Shown: positions 30,056-40,554 of the stretch, piece after piece | Layout: every line of letters starts with the position of its first letter | Numbering within the stretch: the first letter of the stretch is position 1 | From: Rhynchopus sp. YZ270_cl-10 | Lineage: Eukaryota > Euglenozoa > Diplonemea > Diplonemida > Diplonemidae | Assembly (NCBI GenBank): GCA_964035575.1 | Contig: OZ037849.1 | Location: 62,001 to 126,000, forward strand | Reading direction: 5' to 3' | Length of the DNA stretch: 64,000 bases | Translations under genes and position numbers: made by a program | The notes under the pieces: generated by a model | The model's input: only the letters and a program-made list of their open reading frames with translations | Databases searched by the model: none | What the model was told of the DNA's origin: nothing

Positions 30056-33000
30056 TTACCAACGCTGTCTCTCTCTCTCTTGTGTGCATACCGTTCGCGC
30101 GCCTATGTCACCCACCTCTTTCCCACTCCCGCGTGTCGACGCAGACGTGCCTGACCCTGAAGACATCGTTGTTGGCGTAAGCATCTCGTCCAACGCATCT
30201 GTAAAAAGGTGGAACAAAATGTGTAGAGATGAACAAGATAAATTTCCGTTTTTTTTTTGCAAGTATTAATTATGTCTGCTTATTCCCCTCAAAATTGTAG
30301 AAAACAACGCTGGGCTGTAAAAAATCCCCCTCTCCACAAAAACCCTCTTCTTCACATTTTCCATACCTCTGTGTGTTGGCGGTGCCACAACAGCCTTGGT
30401 GCCTTTCGTTACCACGTAGTCTTGCAGGGGTGCGCCGTTGCCTGGCACTGGCACACCGACACCTGCACCGCCACTACCACTACCTACCGTCGAGTCTTCT
30501 CTCTTGCGCCCTTTACGCACCGGTGGCACTGCTGGTGCCTCGCGTGGTGCGTCTGCAGGGGATGCTGACGCAGAAGGGACAGACCCGATAGCACGCCCTG
30601 TGATGACAGGCGACGACTCGGCATCGACGGGTGCAATAGGCACAACAGTCTTGGGTGGTGGTTGGCTGGAGGCATCACCACGCGCACGCCTTCCTGCCTT
30701 AGGGGCTGCCACCGCACCACGGTCGACACGCTCGATCCCGCTCTGTGTGGGCAACACCTGCGCACTCTTCCTCCTCTCCTTCTCCTTCGGCAACGGAGCC
30801 TTCTTCTTCTTATCCTTCACGCTGCTGGAGGCCTGCTGCCCCCCCTCGGGCAGACCATTGTCATCCAACCAAAAATGCGCCTTCGACAACCGCGTCCCGC
30901 GCAGCGATGTGGATGAAGGTTGCTGTGAGAGCGGCAGGTCGTCGTCACTCCCTGTCTCCTGCAGGGGGTCGGGTATTGTCTTGGTATGGATGTTTGGGAG
31001 CGAGGGGGTGGCGGCAGGGTTTGAGGTGGTGGTGGTTGTGGTGGTGGTGGTGGCGGGCTGCTGGAGCTTTTCTATCTTGGCGCGGAGCTGCTGTGTTTCG
31101 CCTTCAAGCTCACGCGCTTTGGCCTTCCATTTGGCCCGCTCCTCAAGCAGCTCCTTTTCACGTTTCATGAAGGCTTCGGTCATCTTCTGAAGGTCTTGTT
31201 CACGGTCGCGTAGTTCCTCAATGGCTTTGTTGCTGAGGGTGATCTCCTCCTCAAGCTCCTTGATGCGTGTGGCTGAGGCAGACATCTCCGCCGCCTGCTT
31301 CGCCTCACGCTGCAGGTCACGGATCTGTGTCTGCAGCTCACGGATCAGCTTCGCAGAAGCGTCCTCATTAACGCGTACCCGGTTCACAACACCCTTCGCA
31401 GTGGTCGCGTACCGCAACGTACTCTCGGTCTCGGAGATGTTCTGATAAAAGGGACTCACATTCGCGATCATCACAGTTTTCGCATTACCTCCAAAGTTGT
31501 CGGCCAAAATCCACGTCAAAAGAGATTCACGATACGGCGGGAGCTTCGCGTCTTTGAGACCACGTTGCGCGTTGCCTGAAAAAATGAGAAATAATAAAAG
31601 CCCCGTTCGTCTTATGTTGAGTTGGTACGCTGCCCACGGCATGCGCATACGAAGCATTTGTCCTAATATGATTTATTGGCCTCAAAGCAACACACATTTT
31701 GCATAGATAATCCCAAGCCTCTCGCTTAGCCACCTTAATGAATGTACCTCTTGCTGCACAACACATCTTGAATACAACTAATGAAGGGAAATGCTGGGTT
31801 TTGATAACTTGGCGTCTCTCTTCATTCGCAGAGACGAAAAGAAAAGGTTAATAAGGTGTGCCGCCTTTTGTTATCCACCTTGACCACAGTACAGATCATA
31901 TCACAACATCAGTACAGCTTAAAAAGGGGTGGGGGATAAAGGCAAATAGCATACCAACGAGGGTGTCGATGACCTTCCGCAACGTCATCAGACTTTTGTT
32001 GATGTAGTTCGCCTCTGTGAGCTGCTTGCCTTTGACGTCCGTCTTCCCTGTACGCTCTGAGCCTGCAAGGTCGACGAGGTTGAGCTTTGCTGTTCGGTTG
32101 GAGGTGATAGGCTGGCCCTTCATCTTCGCACCGAGGTGCTCCGTCTGTGTGATCCATATCTGGAAGATCGCGTGCGACCGCGAGGATGTGTCGTTCATCT
32201 GCGTGGACGACTGTGCACGCGCAGAGTTGCCCATCCGGATGATATCGACACACTGTCCCCACGTCTCCACATCACGCTTTGTGATTCCCTCCACAAAGGG
32301 TCCATGCAAAGGGTGGTTGCGAACACGGAGGTTCTGGTACTCCTGCCCAATGGGTTTGTCGTCAAAGCGGCTGGAGTACTGTTTAATGCTTTTGTCGCTC
32401 GGCCGAAGCAGGTCTTTCACCTGCTCGTTGTAGATTTCCATGAAGGAGACCGAGATGTTGATTGTCTTTTTGTTCTTCTTTGCGTCCTTCTGCTCCTCCA
32501 AGACGGTTTCTACCTTTTCGAACAGAGCGCGGCAGAGGCGCGGGATGATGCCCGGTTCAGGTTTTGTTCCCATCATTGTGTAGGTCTTTCCACTGCTTGT
32601 CTGCCCATATGCGAAGACGCATGCGTTGTAGCCTTCCCATGCGTTGTCAAGCGCAGGGAGGCCTGTCTTCGCAAAGACCTCTTCTTGGGTGTCCTGAGGT
32701 TCGCATGCTGCTGAGTCGACAGAGGTGTCGTCCTGCGCGTCGAAGGTGATGCTACGTGGTTTGAAGGCGGTGAAGCAGTAGTCGAAGTGGAACGGCATTT
32801 TATCCTTATAGTCGTCCAAATGGTCCACAAGAAAGACCGTCTGATAGTCTCCCTCTGCCTCGACCACAGCCTGCGCCGGGCGTGATGTCTCCTCCTGAGC
32901 AAGCCGCTGTTCACGTTCCTGAAACGGCCGCACTCTAACCATCACTTTAATACCAGAGTCCACAGGGTCATCCCCACGTGGCGATGTTGCATTAGTCCTT

Positions 33001-33077
33001 GCCACAAAATTCCCTACAGCGCGGGCCAAACCTTGCTTCCTCGAACCAGGTGACCCAGGTGACGCGGGCGAAGACAT
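30056..33077 (-). CDS. Kinesin-3-like motor protein (at least 3 exons)
   Basis: Exon 1 is 33077-31955, exon 2 is 31575-30367, and exon 3 begins at 30198. It either reads through to a stop at 30056 or splices at a GTATGC donor (30091). The motor has the P-loop GQTSSGKT (158-165), switch I NDTSSRSH (295-302) and switch II DLAGSE (336-341). SLLTWILADNFGGNAKT and VNEDASAKLIREL are hallmarks of the kinesin-3/Unc104 group, so it should be a plus-end-directed microtubule transporter. Coiled coil follows (about residues 445-580), then a Thr/Ser/Pro-rich basic tail. I see no FHA or PH domain, unlike animal kinesin-3. Intron 1 contains three stem-loops of the AAGATG family. A 9-bp GA minisatellite starts about 120 bp upstream of the ATG, and no in-frame ATG extends the protein through it. 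Confidence 0.88.
31705..31736 (+). repeat. AAGATGA-family stem-loop in kinesin intron 1
   Basis: AGATAATCC, CAAG, CCTCTCG, CTTAG, CCACCTT. A second, less regular copy (AATGTACCTCTTGCTGCACAA and following) starts at 31740, and a third AAGGTG...CACCTT pair lies at 31851-31880. Confidence 0.55.
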
Positions 33078-33195
33078 TGAAAAAAAAAAGGTGGAAAAGG
33101 GGGAGAGAGTGTGTGTGTGAGAGAGTGAAGAGGGAGAGAGGGGGCAAACCTCACCGTGTGAGGGCACGCATGGAAAGGTGGCAGGGGGGTGAGAG

Positions 33196-33417
33196 GAGGG
33201 AGAAGGGAGAAGGGAGAAGGGAGAAGGGAGAAGGGAGAAGGGAGAAGGGAGAAGGGAGAAGGGAGAAGGGAGAAGGGAGAAGGGAGAAGGGAGAAGGGAG
33301 AAGGGAGAAGGGAGAAGGGAGAAGGGAGAAGGGAGAAGGGAGAAGGGAGAAGGGAGAAGGGAGAAGGGAGAAGGGAGAAGGGAGAAGGGAGAAGGGAGAA
33401 GGGAGAAGGGAGAAGGG
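33196..33417. repeat. 9-bp minisatellite GAGAAGGGA, ~25 copies
   Basis: An essentially perfect purine-only array with the pyrimidine strand on the kinesin sense strand, lying in the presumed promoter or 5' leader of the kinesin gene. A polypurine/polypyrimidine mirror-like tract of this length can adopt triplex structures. Confidence 0.95.
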
Positions 33418-33667
33418 GTCAACAGAAAGAGAGAGAAGATGTGTACAGGCAAGGTAGGGGTGTGGGGTGGGCTGTGTGTGATGTATGGGGTGGATTATTT
33501 CTGGTTGCGGGGTGCAATTGGTGCCATGTCTCAGGAAAAGAAGACAGTGAAAGACTACGTGGCTTCCATGGAGTGGTCATGTGGGTCCACATAGCAGACA
33601 GCACCGATACCGCTGCACAACTGCCAGCAGATGTGCAGGCTGGTGTACCTTGGATGTGTCAGACACA

Positions 33668-33950
33668 TTCGGAACACACGGATGTAGATGCCGCATTCAG
33701 CTCCTTCAGAGGATCCATGTGGCAGCGCTGTGTGGGAAAATGTGGCACGAAGGAGAAGCTATCAGGTAGTGGCACAAAGCGCAGATAGGACCACTGGAAG
33801 GAGATGGGATGTGTGCACAATCAGGAAACAGAAAAGCTGGATTTAGAGGAGTTTGAAAAATGGGTTTTGGGGCACATTCCTTTTGTACGTACTCTGGAGG
33901 CTTGGAAAAGACCACTCGCAAAAGAGTATGAAAGCAAACCAGTGTGAAAC
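33668..33950. repeat. Duplicated ~280-bp segment, copy 1
   Basis: Shares long identical stretches (cattcagctccttcagagga, gcacaaagcgcagataggac, ggatttagaggagtttgaa) with 37327-37590. The second copy lies just upstream of cyclase B. The partner copies flank the cyclase B gene on either side. Confidence 0.8.
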
Positions 33951-34797
33951 GCACACCTCGACCTGTCGGTGAAGTGTGGTTCTGCTCCAACCCGCTCCAG
34001 AATGGAATAAGGAAGGTAGTTGGGGACCAGTGGACAATTTCCTTTTAAAGTATGAGCATTGAAAGAAATTGTTTCATATACTAACTATTCTACTGAATAG
34101 ATGGTATAATAGGGTGCACTAAATGTACCCAAACTTTTTTTTTTTTACTTTATGTGGATTGTTTGTTTCTGATAGTGACGTGACTCGTTTTTTTATGTTT
34201 TTTTTTGGAAAAGAAAGTTTCATGTACCCATTAATAAAAGTCCGTGAGGTTACAGCCAGTAAAATTTACCTCTTAAAAATAGCATTATCCTCGTTGGTAC
34301 GGATTATATGGGCTGACAATAAAAAGGAGATGGATACAGCCAGTACATTTTACCTCTCCATTAAATGTAGCATTATCCATATAAATACAGATTCTGGGCT
34401 GACACTCGTTTTAGTGGTTTCGAGCTGCCTGCTCCTAGACCACCTCGACAAAAACCCTGCGGCAGCAAACTCATCAGTAGGAGCAAGGGTTTAAAATATT
34501 GAGAGAAACACAAACACGGGTTGGGAGGGATGGGAGGGATGGGGGTGAGGCGGGATGTTTGGACTATAGTTTTATCAAATTGACTTCTTCTTTGTTTTTC
34601 CAGGTTTTTTGAAAGAAAGAATAGGTATTCATGCAGGCACCTCCGACTGGCACGTACGATGCCAGCCCAGATTGCAAACAACAAAAAAGAAGCCAATGGG
34701 TTACCCGCATTACCTCATCATGAACAGGGGTTACAACTGACGAGCGGTTACACAACCGCTCGTCAGCCGGCGGCCCACCTTCTGCTGAAGAAGGTAA

Positions 34798-34880
34798 AGG
34801 GAAGTTGAAAGTGCACACGCCTCACCTGTGCATCAGCGGAAGCAAGCACTGTACCCCGCGGGTTATCGACCCCAGAGAGC
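34798..34880 (+). repeat. CCTCT-core dispersed repeat copy
   Basis: gaagttgaaagtgcacacgc, ctcac, then gcgggttatcgaccc followed by agagagctct. It keeps the GGGTTATCGA centre of the family palindrome but has different arms. Confidence 0.5.
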
Positions 34881-35002
34881 TCTTCATTCCAACGCTGAGC
34901 GCACAAGAGTCAAGACAATGGAGCAGTGGGGATCACAACATCTCTGTTGTCGCAGCGTACTGCACGTTCAAGTGCACAATGGAAATTGGCACAACACACC
35001 AC

Positions 35003-37138
35003 TCATGTCTTCTCCTTCTCTTCGCACAAGCGACTCCTCATCGCAAGGACCTGGTACAACCCATCATGTGCTTTGCCCTCAGACTGCAGTGCCAGCTTCA
35101 ACGCAGCAGGAAGCACAGTCCCCAACGGAGGTTTGTACAAGCACTGCCCCCCCTCCCGTGCCGTGTCGCACAGCGCCCAGCTCCGGTACACAGTCTGCCC
35201 CATCACAGTCACAAAGCGTTGCTTCCGAGCACCAACATCTCCGTGCTGCACCGAACCCGTCACAAGCCCTGCACCAGACAGCACTGCAGTCCCCAAAAGG
35301 CGTTGTGCAAAGCGCACTGCGTTCTCCATGTGTGCAGGTGCTGGCCGGGTCAGGTTCCACCCAACACAGACACGGCTCCCAAGCAGCGTCACCAAGGTCC
35401 CACCGTTCTGGTCCAGTGCCACTGTGAGGGTCGTCAGGGCAAGGCTCAGGTTGTGCAGTGCTGAAGGGTCACACTCGTCACCAACGTCAAGATGCACAGT
35501 GCCAACAGTTGCCTCAAACGGAAGTGTGGAAGCGTTGCCGTAACCAGACGTACTGTGATGTAAAACTGAACTTGAGTTCGATCTCAAGCTGAGGGAAGCT
35601 TCGAACTCACGAACGGATGTCCATTTCGGCACGACAGGTTCTTTGAGGGGAGTCTGCCTTCGTCCCCCAAGTGACAAAGGCCACACACAACACACAAACG
35701 TTGTCCCAGACACACCCTTCAAGTCCAGTGCCTCCGCATCCCCAACAACAGCAGAGCAAGACCTGCACTCAGATGTGTACAGGTCAGAGGGGATGGCAAC
35801 AGCACCAGGCTTGCATGTGCTCTCAAGGCGTGACGCAACGTTCACTGTGTGGCCAAAGTAGTCTGTCCGTCCCGTCAGTGCGTTTTGCTCCACAGTCACA
35901 GGGCCTGTGTTCACACCAATGCGCACAGTCAGTCCTCCCCAAAGGGAGCCCTGTTCAGCACAGATTGGTGCATCCTCAAGTAGTGACTCAGGCCAGACAG
36001 CTTCACGCAGGAGTTCGTGCACACGCAGACCGAAGTTCACCCCGTCCTGTGTTGATGTGAAGGCAACCATGAAGGAATCACCAAGCGTCTTCACTTCGTA
36101 CCCACCAAAGGCCTGCATCACCTCACGCATCACAGCGTTGTGGATCTTCAGCCCAGCACGCATCCCTTCAGGTGCATGTTCCCAGATCGATGTTGATGCA
36201 CGTATGTCTGTGAACACAAGTGTTGCTGCCTCGTTAGCTAGACCAGGTGGTCCCACAGACCTGTGCTCCTGCTGTATCCCGCCCTCCACCTCCATCTCCT
36301 CAAACAGCGCGGCAGGGAGGTAGGGCTTGTAGCGGCGCAGGTTCTGCTCCATTGTCTGCAGCGTCTCGTACATCTCCTCAGGCAGCTCTGAGCCACGTGC
36401 CGCAAGCATCCGTGCCACACCTTCCACGTCGTACTTTGCGAGCAACGACGCAATCTCCTGCACAGCGTTGATCGTCCGCTCCATTGATGCTTGCTCCTTC
36501 AGGACGTCACGTGCGAAACCACGTGTCACGATAAAGTCAATCGAAAACACACACACTGCAGGTAATAGGCGAGGCGAAGGGAACCTTACTGGACAGGGTG
36601 GTGCCTCACAGTCAAACTTCTCCTTCAAGTAATACAGCCGTCCGTACTCACCCTCCTGTTCAGGCAACCCGGGGATGTCGAACAGACCAAACCTGAAGCT
36701 CTCCTCAACACCAAGCAGCAACAACCACATGACAATGAAACAGACAAGACCCAGACTGTACCGTGCGGGCACCTGCATCACAAGCAGCACGTCGATGATG
36801 AGCACAAAGAGAGCCCAATACTCTCTGGTGACTGCCCGTCCACCCAAATCCCACATCAGCATTCCACATGTGATCAAGTACAACGTGCCCACAATTGTCC
36901 TCGTTGTCAACGGAACCCTGCACAGCACTGCACAAATCGCAATGCTGAGCCCAAGCAGGACCACTATTGTCCCTGCGAAGAAGATACTGTTCTGTTTTTG
37001 TGCTGTAAAATCTTTCACAAGAGAAAATATGGTGGACGACCAACCCACACAGGCAAAGATGAAGAACTGTGTGCGCATCTCCTTCTTTTTCCTGCTCAGT
37101 GTCCCGTCCAAGGAGAGCACGCCATTGAGACACTGCAT
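35003..37138 (-). CDS. Adenylyl cyclase copy B
   Basis: 711 aa from the ATG at 37138 (MQCLNGVLSLDGTL); a second ATG lies 6 nt upstream. Same layout as copy A: six hydrophobic segments, a C-x4-C loop (FDCEAPPCPV), the RYKPYLPAAL linker, then a complete catalytic domain with FTDIRAST, VKTLGDSFM and TDYFGHTVNVASR. It is the most divergent of the five in the membrane region and in the linker after the catalytic core (KEPVVPKWTSVREFEASLS), while the core is nearly identical to the other copies. In the C-terminal pseudo-cyclase region the second metal Asp position is Ser (GSRVCVGWN), and VYRSW replaces VNxASR. The end (SEGKAHDGLYQVLAMRSRLCEEKEKT) is longer than in copy A. Confidence 0.9.
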   Translation of the reverse strand: MQCLNGVLSLDGTLSRKKKEMRTQFFIFACVGWSSTIFSLVKDFTAQKQNSIFFAGTIVVLLGLSIAICAVLCRVPLTTRTIVGTLYLITCGMLMWDLGGRAVTREYWALFVLIIDVLLVMQVPARYSLGLVCFIVMWLLLLGVEESFRFGLFDIPGLPEQEGEYGRLYYLKEKFDCEAPPCPVRFPSPRLLPAVCVFSIDFIVTRGFARDVLKEQASMERTINAVQEIASLLAKYDVEGVARMLAARGSELPEEMYETLQTMEQNLRRYKPYLPAALFEEMEVEGGIQQEHRSVGPPGLANEAATLVFTDIRASTSIWEHAPEGMRAGLKIHNAVMREVMQAFGGYEVKTLGDSFMVAFTSTQDGVNFGLRVHELLREAVWPESLLEDAPICAEQGSLWGGLTVRIGVNTGPVTVEQNALTGRTDYFGHTVNVASRLESTCKPGAVAIPSDLYTSECRSCSAVVGDAEALDLKGVSGTTFVCCVWPLSLGGRRQTPLKEPVVPKWTSVREFEASLSLRSNSSSVLHHSTSGYGNASTLPFEATVGTVHLDVGDECDPSALHNLSLALTTLTVALDQNGGTLVTLLGSRVCVGWNLTRPAPAHMENAVRFAQRLLGTAVLSGAGLVTGSVQHGDVGARKQRFVTVMGQTVYRSWALCDTAREGGQCLYKPPLGTVLPAALKLALQSEGKAHDGLYQVLAMRSRLCEEKEKT

Positions 37139-37326
37139 CCCCATCTCCCCTCCCGTCAGGTACCTGTGTTCTTGTGGAGGGGTGGTTGGAAGTAAAGATA
37201 TCCACAGAAGGCTGCCCATACGGTACTTTGTACACACTGCACACAGAAAAGACAGCAGGGAAGTGAACACTCTTTAGTGCCGTGTCTGTGCCTTACAGAA
37301 AAGGGGTACAAAGTAAGAACCGTTCG

Positions 37327-37590
37327 GAGCACACGGGATGTAGATGCCGCATTCAGCTCATTCAGAGGATCTATGTGGCATCGCTGTGTCGGAAAATGTG
37401 GCACCAAGGAGAAGCTATCAGGTAGTGGCACAAAGCGCAGATAGGACCACTGGAAGGAGATGGGATATGTGCACAATCAGGAAACAGAAAAACTGGATTT
37501 AGAGGAGTTTGAATTCCTTTTGTACGTAAACACCTCTGGAGGCTTGGAAAAGACCACTCGCAAAAGAGTATGAAAGCAAACCAGTGAACA
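37327..37590. repeat. Duplicated ~270-bp segment, copy 2
   Basis: Partner of 33668-33950. It lacks about 30 bp near 37514 that the first copy has (aaatgggttttggggcacat) and carries a few substitutions. Confidence 0.8.
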
Positions 37591-38494
37591 CATCCGGCAT
37601 CCCTTTTACTCAAAGAGTGCCGTCTTTTCCAAAGCCTTTCACACCTGCAGCACATGAAATGAAAGAGCAGCTGAAACGTGCTAAAAGGCGGCTTGGTCGA
37701 GCTCATATGCAAAGGGTGGGACGGTGAGTGAATGAAAGACCCCTCGCTGCTCTAATATTTCGTCGTTTGTTGATTGCATTTAACGACTTTTTTATGTATC
37801 AGAGTGTTGTTGATGTCAAGTAATCATTGGATCGGTGTGGTGCCTCTTGACAGAATCTCTCCCTTGAGGGGAAATGCAAACACGATCCCTTTTTTTCCAG
37901 TAGTTGCTGCCCGACAAAAAAGGGGACAGCACAAAGACGCTACAACACACAACTGAGTCCGCTGGGATGTGGCGGCGGTGAACGAGCAGTGTGCGAAGCA
38001 CTTGCTTACGACGAGTTCAAAATGATGATGTTTTTGAACCCAAGAATCCATCACCCAACGTCAATGCAGAAACCAACGCATGAATGGAGAACCTGTTGTC
38101 AAGTATGCGCTGGCGGCTCGCGCACTGGAAGAAATTAGTTGTCGCTGAAGAGTTGAAAACCCAGGAATTCGTGCAGAAGAACAGGATGAAAGAAAGATAG
38201 CGCAGCCGACAAACCACTACCCAAGGCAAATATGCAGAACAGAAGACTCATGGACTCGGTGAGGATGTGAAGAACAGCGACGAGGTGTTTTGCTTTACCA
38301 TGCACCATGCACAAAAGCGGTGTCCTTCTTCGTGTACCATGCCAACCACTGCAATGGCAAAAGGCACATTTGAGTTGAAGTACAAACGGCTCGGCGGACG
38401 CAACTGCCGCAGAACAAGAAAAGAGTCGCCTTCACCCACACCTTTGCGTGCCCCCTGCACAGAGACGTACTGAGGCTGTGAAAGCAAGGTTTGC

Positions 38495-38532
38495 AAGATG
38501 AACCTCAGCGTATCACTTACTTAGTCACCTTG
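38495..38532 (+). repeat. AAGATGA-family stem-loop
   Basis: AAGATGAACCTCAGCG, tatcacttactta, then GTCACCTT. The outer arms are kept; the CCTCTCGTG loop is altered. Confidence 0.5.
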
Positions 38533-39312
38533 ACGAAGAAAAGAATGAAAAGCAATGGGTCAGGGATGGGGGTTTCGTGTTAAAGTAAAGACAATGTACT
38601 CACCCCCCGGCAACGCAGTTGGGTTAGAAATGCGGTTTGGTGAATTCAATACTACGCCGAAGACACTGCAAAGCATGAGGGTGAGGATGGGGGTGAGGGT
38701 GAGCAAACGTAGGGCGGGGCTAGATAGTAAGATACCCCCTGAGGTCCTCCCCTCCTGCTGTCAAAGGAAGCCACTCCACGCGTCCTTTCGCCGTACGGTG
38801 TGTACAGCACATCCTGTTCAGAGGTGTTAGAATTGCTGAACAAATAACAATACGTCGCGTGGTGCATACAGGCAAGCAATCTGGATTATTTTCACTCATA
38901 CAACAAAGGCGGCAGACAGCGCCTTACAACGTACAACAAATACCCGGTGTTCTTGCAAAAGGTGGTAGAGAAAATCGCTGTGGTGGCCGTTATGCGTGAC
39001 TCCTTGCAGATGTGGAGCAGGCGATCCTGTGCGCGGTAGGGCAGTCTAGTAGTGAAGGGCCATCACAGCAAGCAAAAGTGCGTTCAAGGTACAGCACAAC
39101 GAGGGTGTGCACATTGCAACAATCGTGCCGTGCTGCTGGCACCAACAGGAGATCTGTCGAAAAACAAAACCATCCAAAGTCTCGAGTCTGGTATGCAGGG
39201 AGTCTACGATAATAGACGAGAGAGAGGGTAGGGCACCTCATCGGACGACACCACTCAGGTCACCTCAAAGCCAAGGTCCAGCCCGCGTCGCCAGTCCTGC
39301 TGCTCGTCCGCT

Positions 39313-39921
39313 TCAGCCCTTCGTCTGTGTACCCCCTGCCACAGAGCTGTTTGCTGTGCTGCGGAGGTTTGCGTGGTGTGCAAAGTCGTCACGCCCCATG
39401 GTGTTCGTCCCGTAGAGTGCGTGCTCGTGGTCCAGGAGCGCTTGGCGGTTGTCCTTCAGGGGACACACCTTGGGGCGTACGTGCAGGACACGGCCGTACG
39501 CCTGGCGCAGGGTGAGGTTCTCGAGCTGCATGAGTGCTGCGATGACGATGGTGACGGATCTGTTCTGCCCAGCAGCGCAGTGGACAAGAACCTTGCGCGT
39601 GTCGGAGGCAAGCACCGCACCTATGAGGCTCGTTGCCTCAGGGAAGACACGCGCAATGCCACGGTCGAGACCAAAGTCTGCAACATGCAGGTTCGTGTAC
39701 GCGAAGTCTGTGTGGTAGTTCGGCACGTCGTCCGCAACGTTGAGCACATCCGTCACACCCAGCGCACGCATCTGCTCGCCCTGCTGGGCGTCCGCACCCG
39801 ACCCGAGGTACAGCTTCCCCGCAAGCACCTCAGATGCACACCACCCACGCCGACGTGCAAAGGCTGCGTCAAGCTCACGCTGCAGTGCGCTCACACCGCC
39901 ATCCTCTCCATCGGACGCCAT
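39313..39921 (-). CDS. Dual-specificity protein phosphatase (202 aa)
   Basis: Start at 39921 (MASDGEDGG). The cysteine-phosphatase signature HCAAGQNRS is at 114-122, with nucleophile C115 and phosphate-binding R121. The general-acid Asp is probably D82 in HVADFGLD. The upstream block LAGKLYLGSGADAQ, then LGVTDVLNVADD, is the standard dual-specificity fold start. There is no kinase-interaction or CH2 domain, so this is an atypical, catalytic-domain-only enzyme that removes phosphate from Ser/Thr and Tyr residues or possibly from other phosphoesters. The C-terminal 40 residues are unstructured (STANSSVAGGTQTKG). Single exon. Confidence 0.92.
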   Translation of the reverse strand: MASDGEDGGVSALQRELDAAFARRRGWCASEVLAGKLYLGSGADAQQGEQMRALGVTDVLNVADDVPNYHTDFAYTNLHVADFGLDRGIARVFPEATSLIGAVLASDTRKVLVHCAAGQNRSVTIVIAALMQLENLTLRQAYGRVLHVRPKVCPLKDNRQALLDHEHALYGTNTMGRDDFAHHANLRSTANSSVAGGTQTKG

Positions 39922-40554
39922 GTGTATAACTTTGCGAGGAACACTCTGCAGGGAATTCGGGAAAAGGGGAGACAAAGGTGAAGGGTGGACAGAGATTCAA
40001 GCTGCTGATAAAATCGGATAGGGGGAGCTTTGCTTTTGAAAGTTTTGTTGTATTGGTGGACATCAGAGGATGGTGTTTGTTTTCCCATTATCGCCAAAAC
40101 AAAGTAGAGTTGAAATACAAAGCCCTCTCGTGAGTACAGTGTATGGTACATGACCAGCTAAACACATCTGGACATGTGAAAGATGCACCCAAGCCGCAGC
40201 TCACTGTGCTTAGCCATCCTTCAAATAATCTCACGGCACACGTACCTCAGTTGAAATGATACAAAAAAAAAAAAACCTACTTGGTACTCCTGATAACCCC
40301 ATTTTGCGTACTTGTTGCGTACTTGTTGCGCACTTTGTGCACGAAAAAAAAAAAAATACAGGAATACCCTATATTGCGTACTTGTTGCGTACTTGGTATT
40401 TTTTATTTCAGGAGCACCACCCTTTTTTGTTCTGGTAAAGACTAGGAATAGCCTTTGCGCACCCTCATGTTAATAAGGGCGTGTTGAGAAAGAAGAAAGA
40501 AAAAAGAAAAAAAGCTAGTTTCATATACTTTCAAAAAAAAAAAAGAGAAAGTAC
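39922..40554. other. Spacer with GCGTACTTGTT repeats
   Basis: A partial TTGAAATACAAA repeat starts at 40111 and an AAGATG-type hairpin spans 40179-40221. From 40281 to 40425 there are four ttgcgtacttg words bracketed by ggtactcctgataa and the inverse-like caggagcaccacc, a possible small inverted-repeat element. Related words (gtggtgctcctgac, attgcgtact) occur at 61985-62050. Confidence 0.5.

Larger units (their letters stand above)
33418..35002. other. Spacer upstream of kinesin, with duplicated segments
   Basis: No gene is supported. Positions 33668-33950 are a diverged duplicate of 37327-37590. A CCTCT-core repeat copy begins near 34798, and 34250-34290 and 34335-34372 share the word cagccagtaaaatttacctc with changes. 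Confidence 0.5.
37139..39312. other. Spacer between cyclase B and the phosphatase
   Basis: Contains the second copy of the ~280-bp duplicated segment (37327-37590), a short word at 37674-37720 (gctgaaacgtgctaaaa, then gtcgagctcat) that recurs at 45774-45815, and one AAGATGA stem-loop (38495-38532). No gene is supported. Confidence 0.5.

Noticed and set aside
33078-33452. Upstream in-frame extension of kinesin through LLPSPFS repeats
   Set aside because: The extension begins at a TTG codon, contains no ATG, and is the pyrimidine strand of the GA minisatellite; translation starts at 33077.
33576-33700. VHIADSTDTAAQLPADVQ, faintly like an RNB exonuclease motif
   Set aside because: The match is only five residues, no other RNB motif follows, and part of the frame lies in a dispersed duplicated segment.
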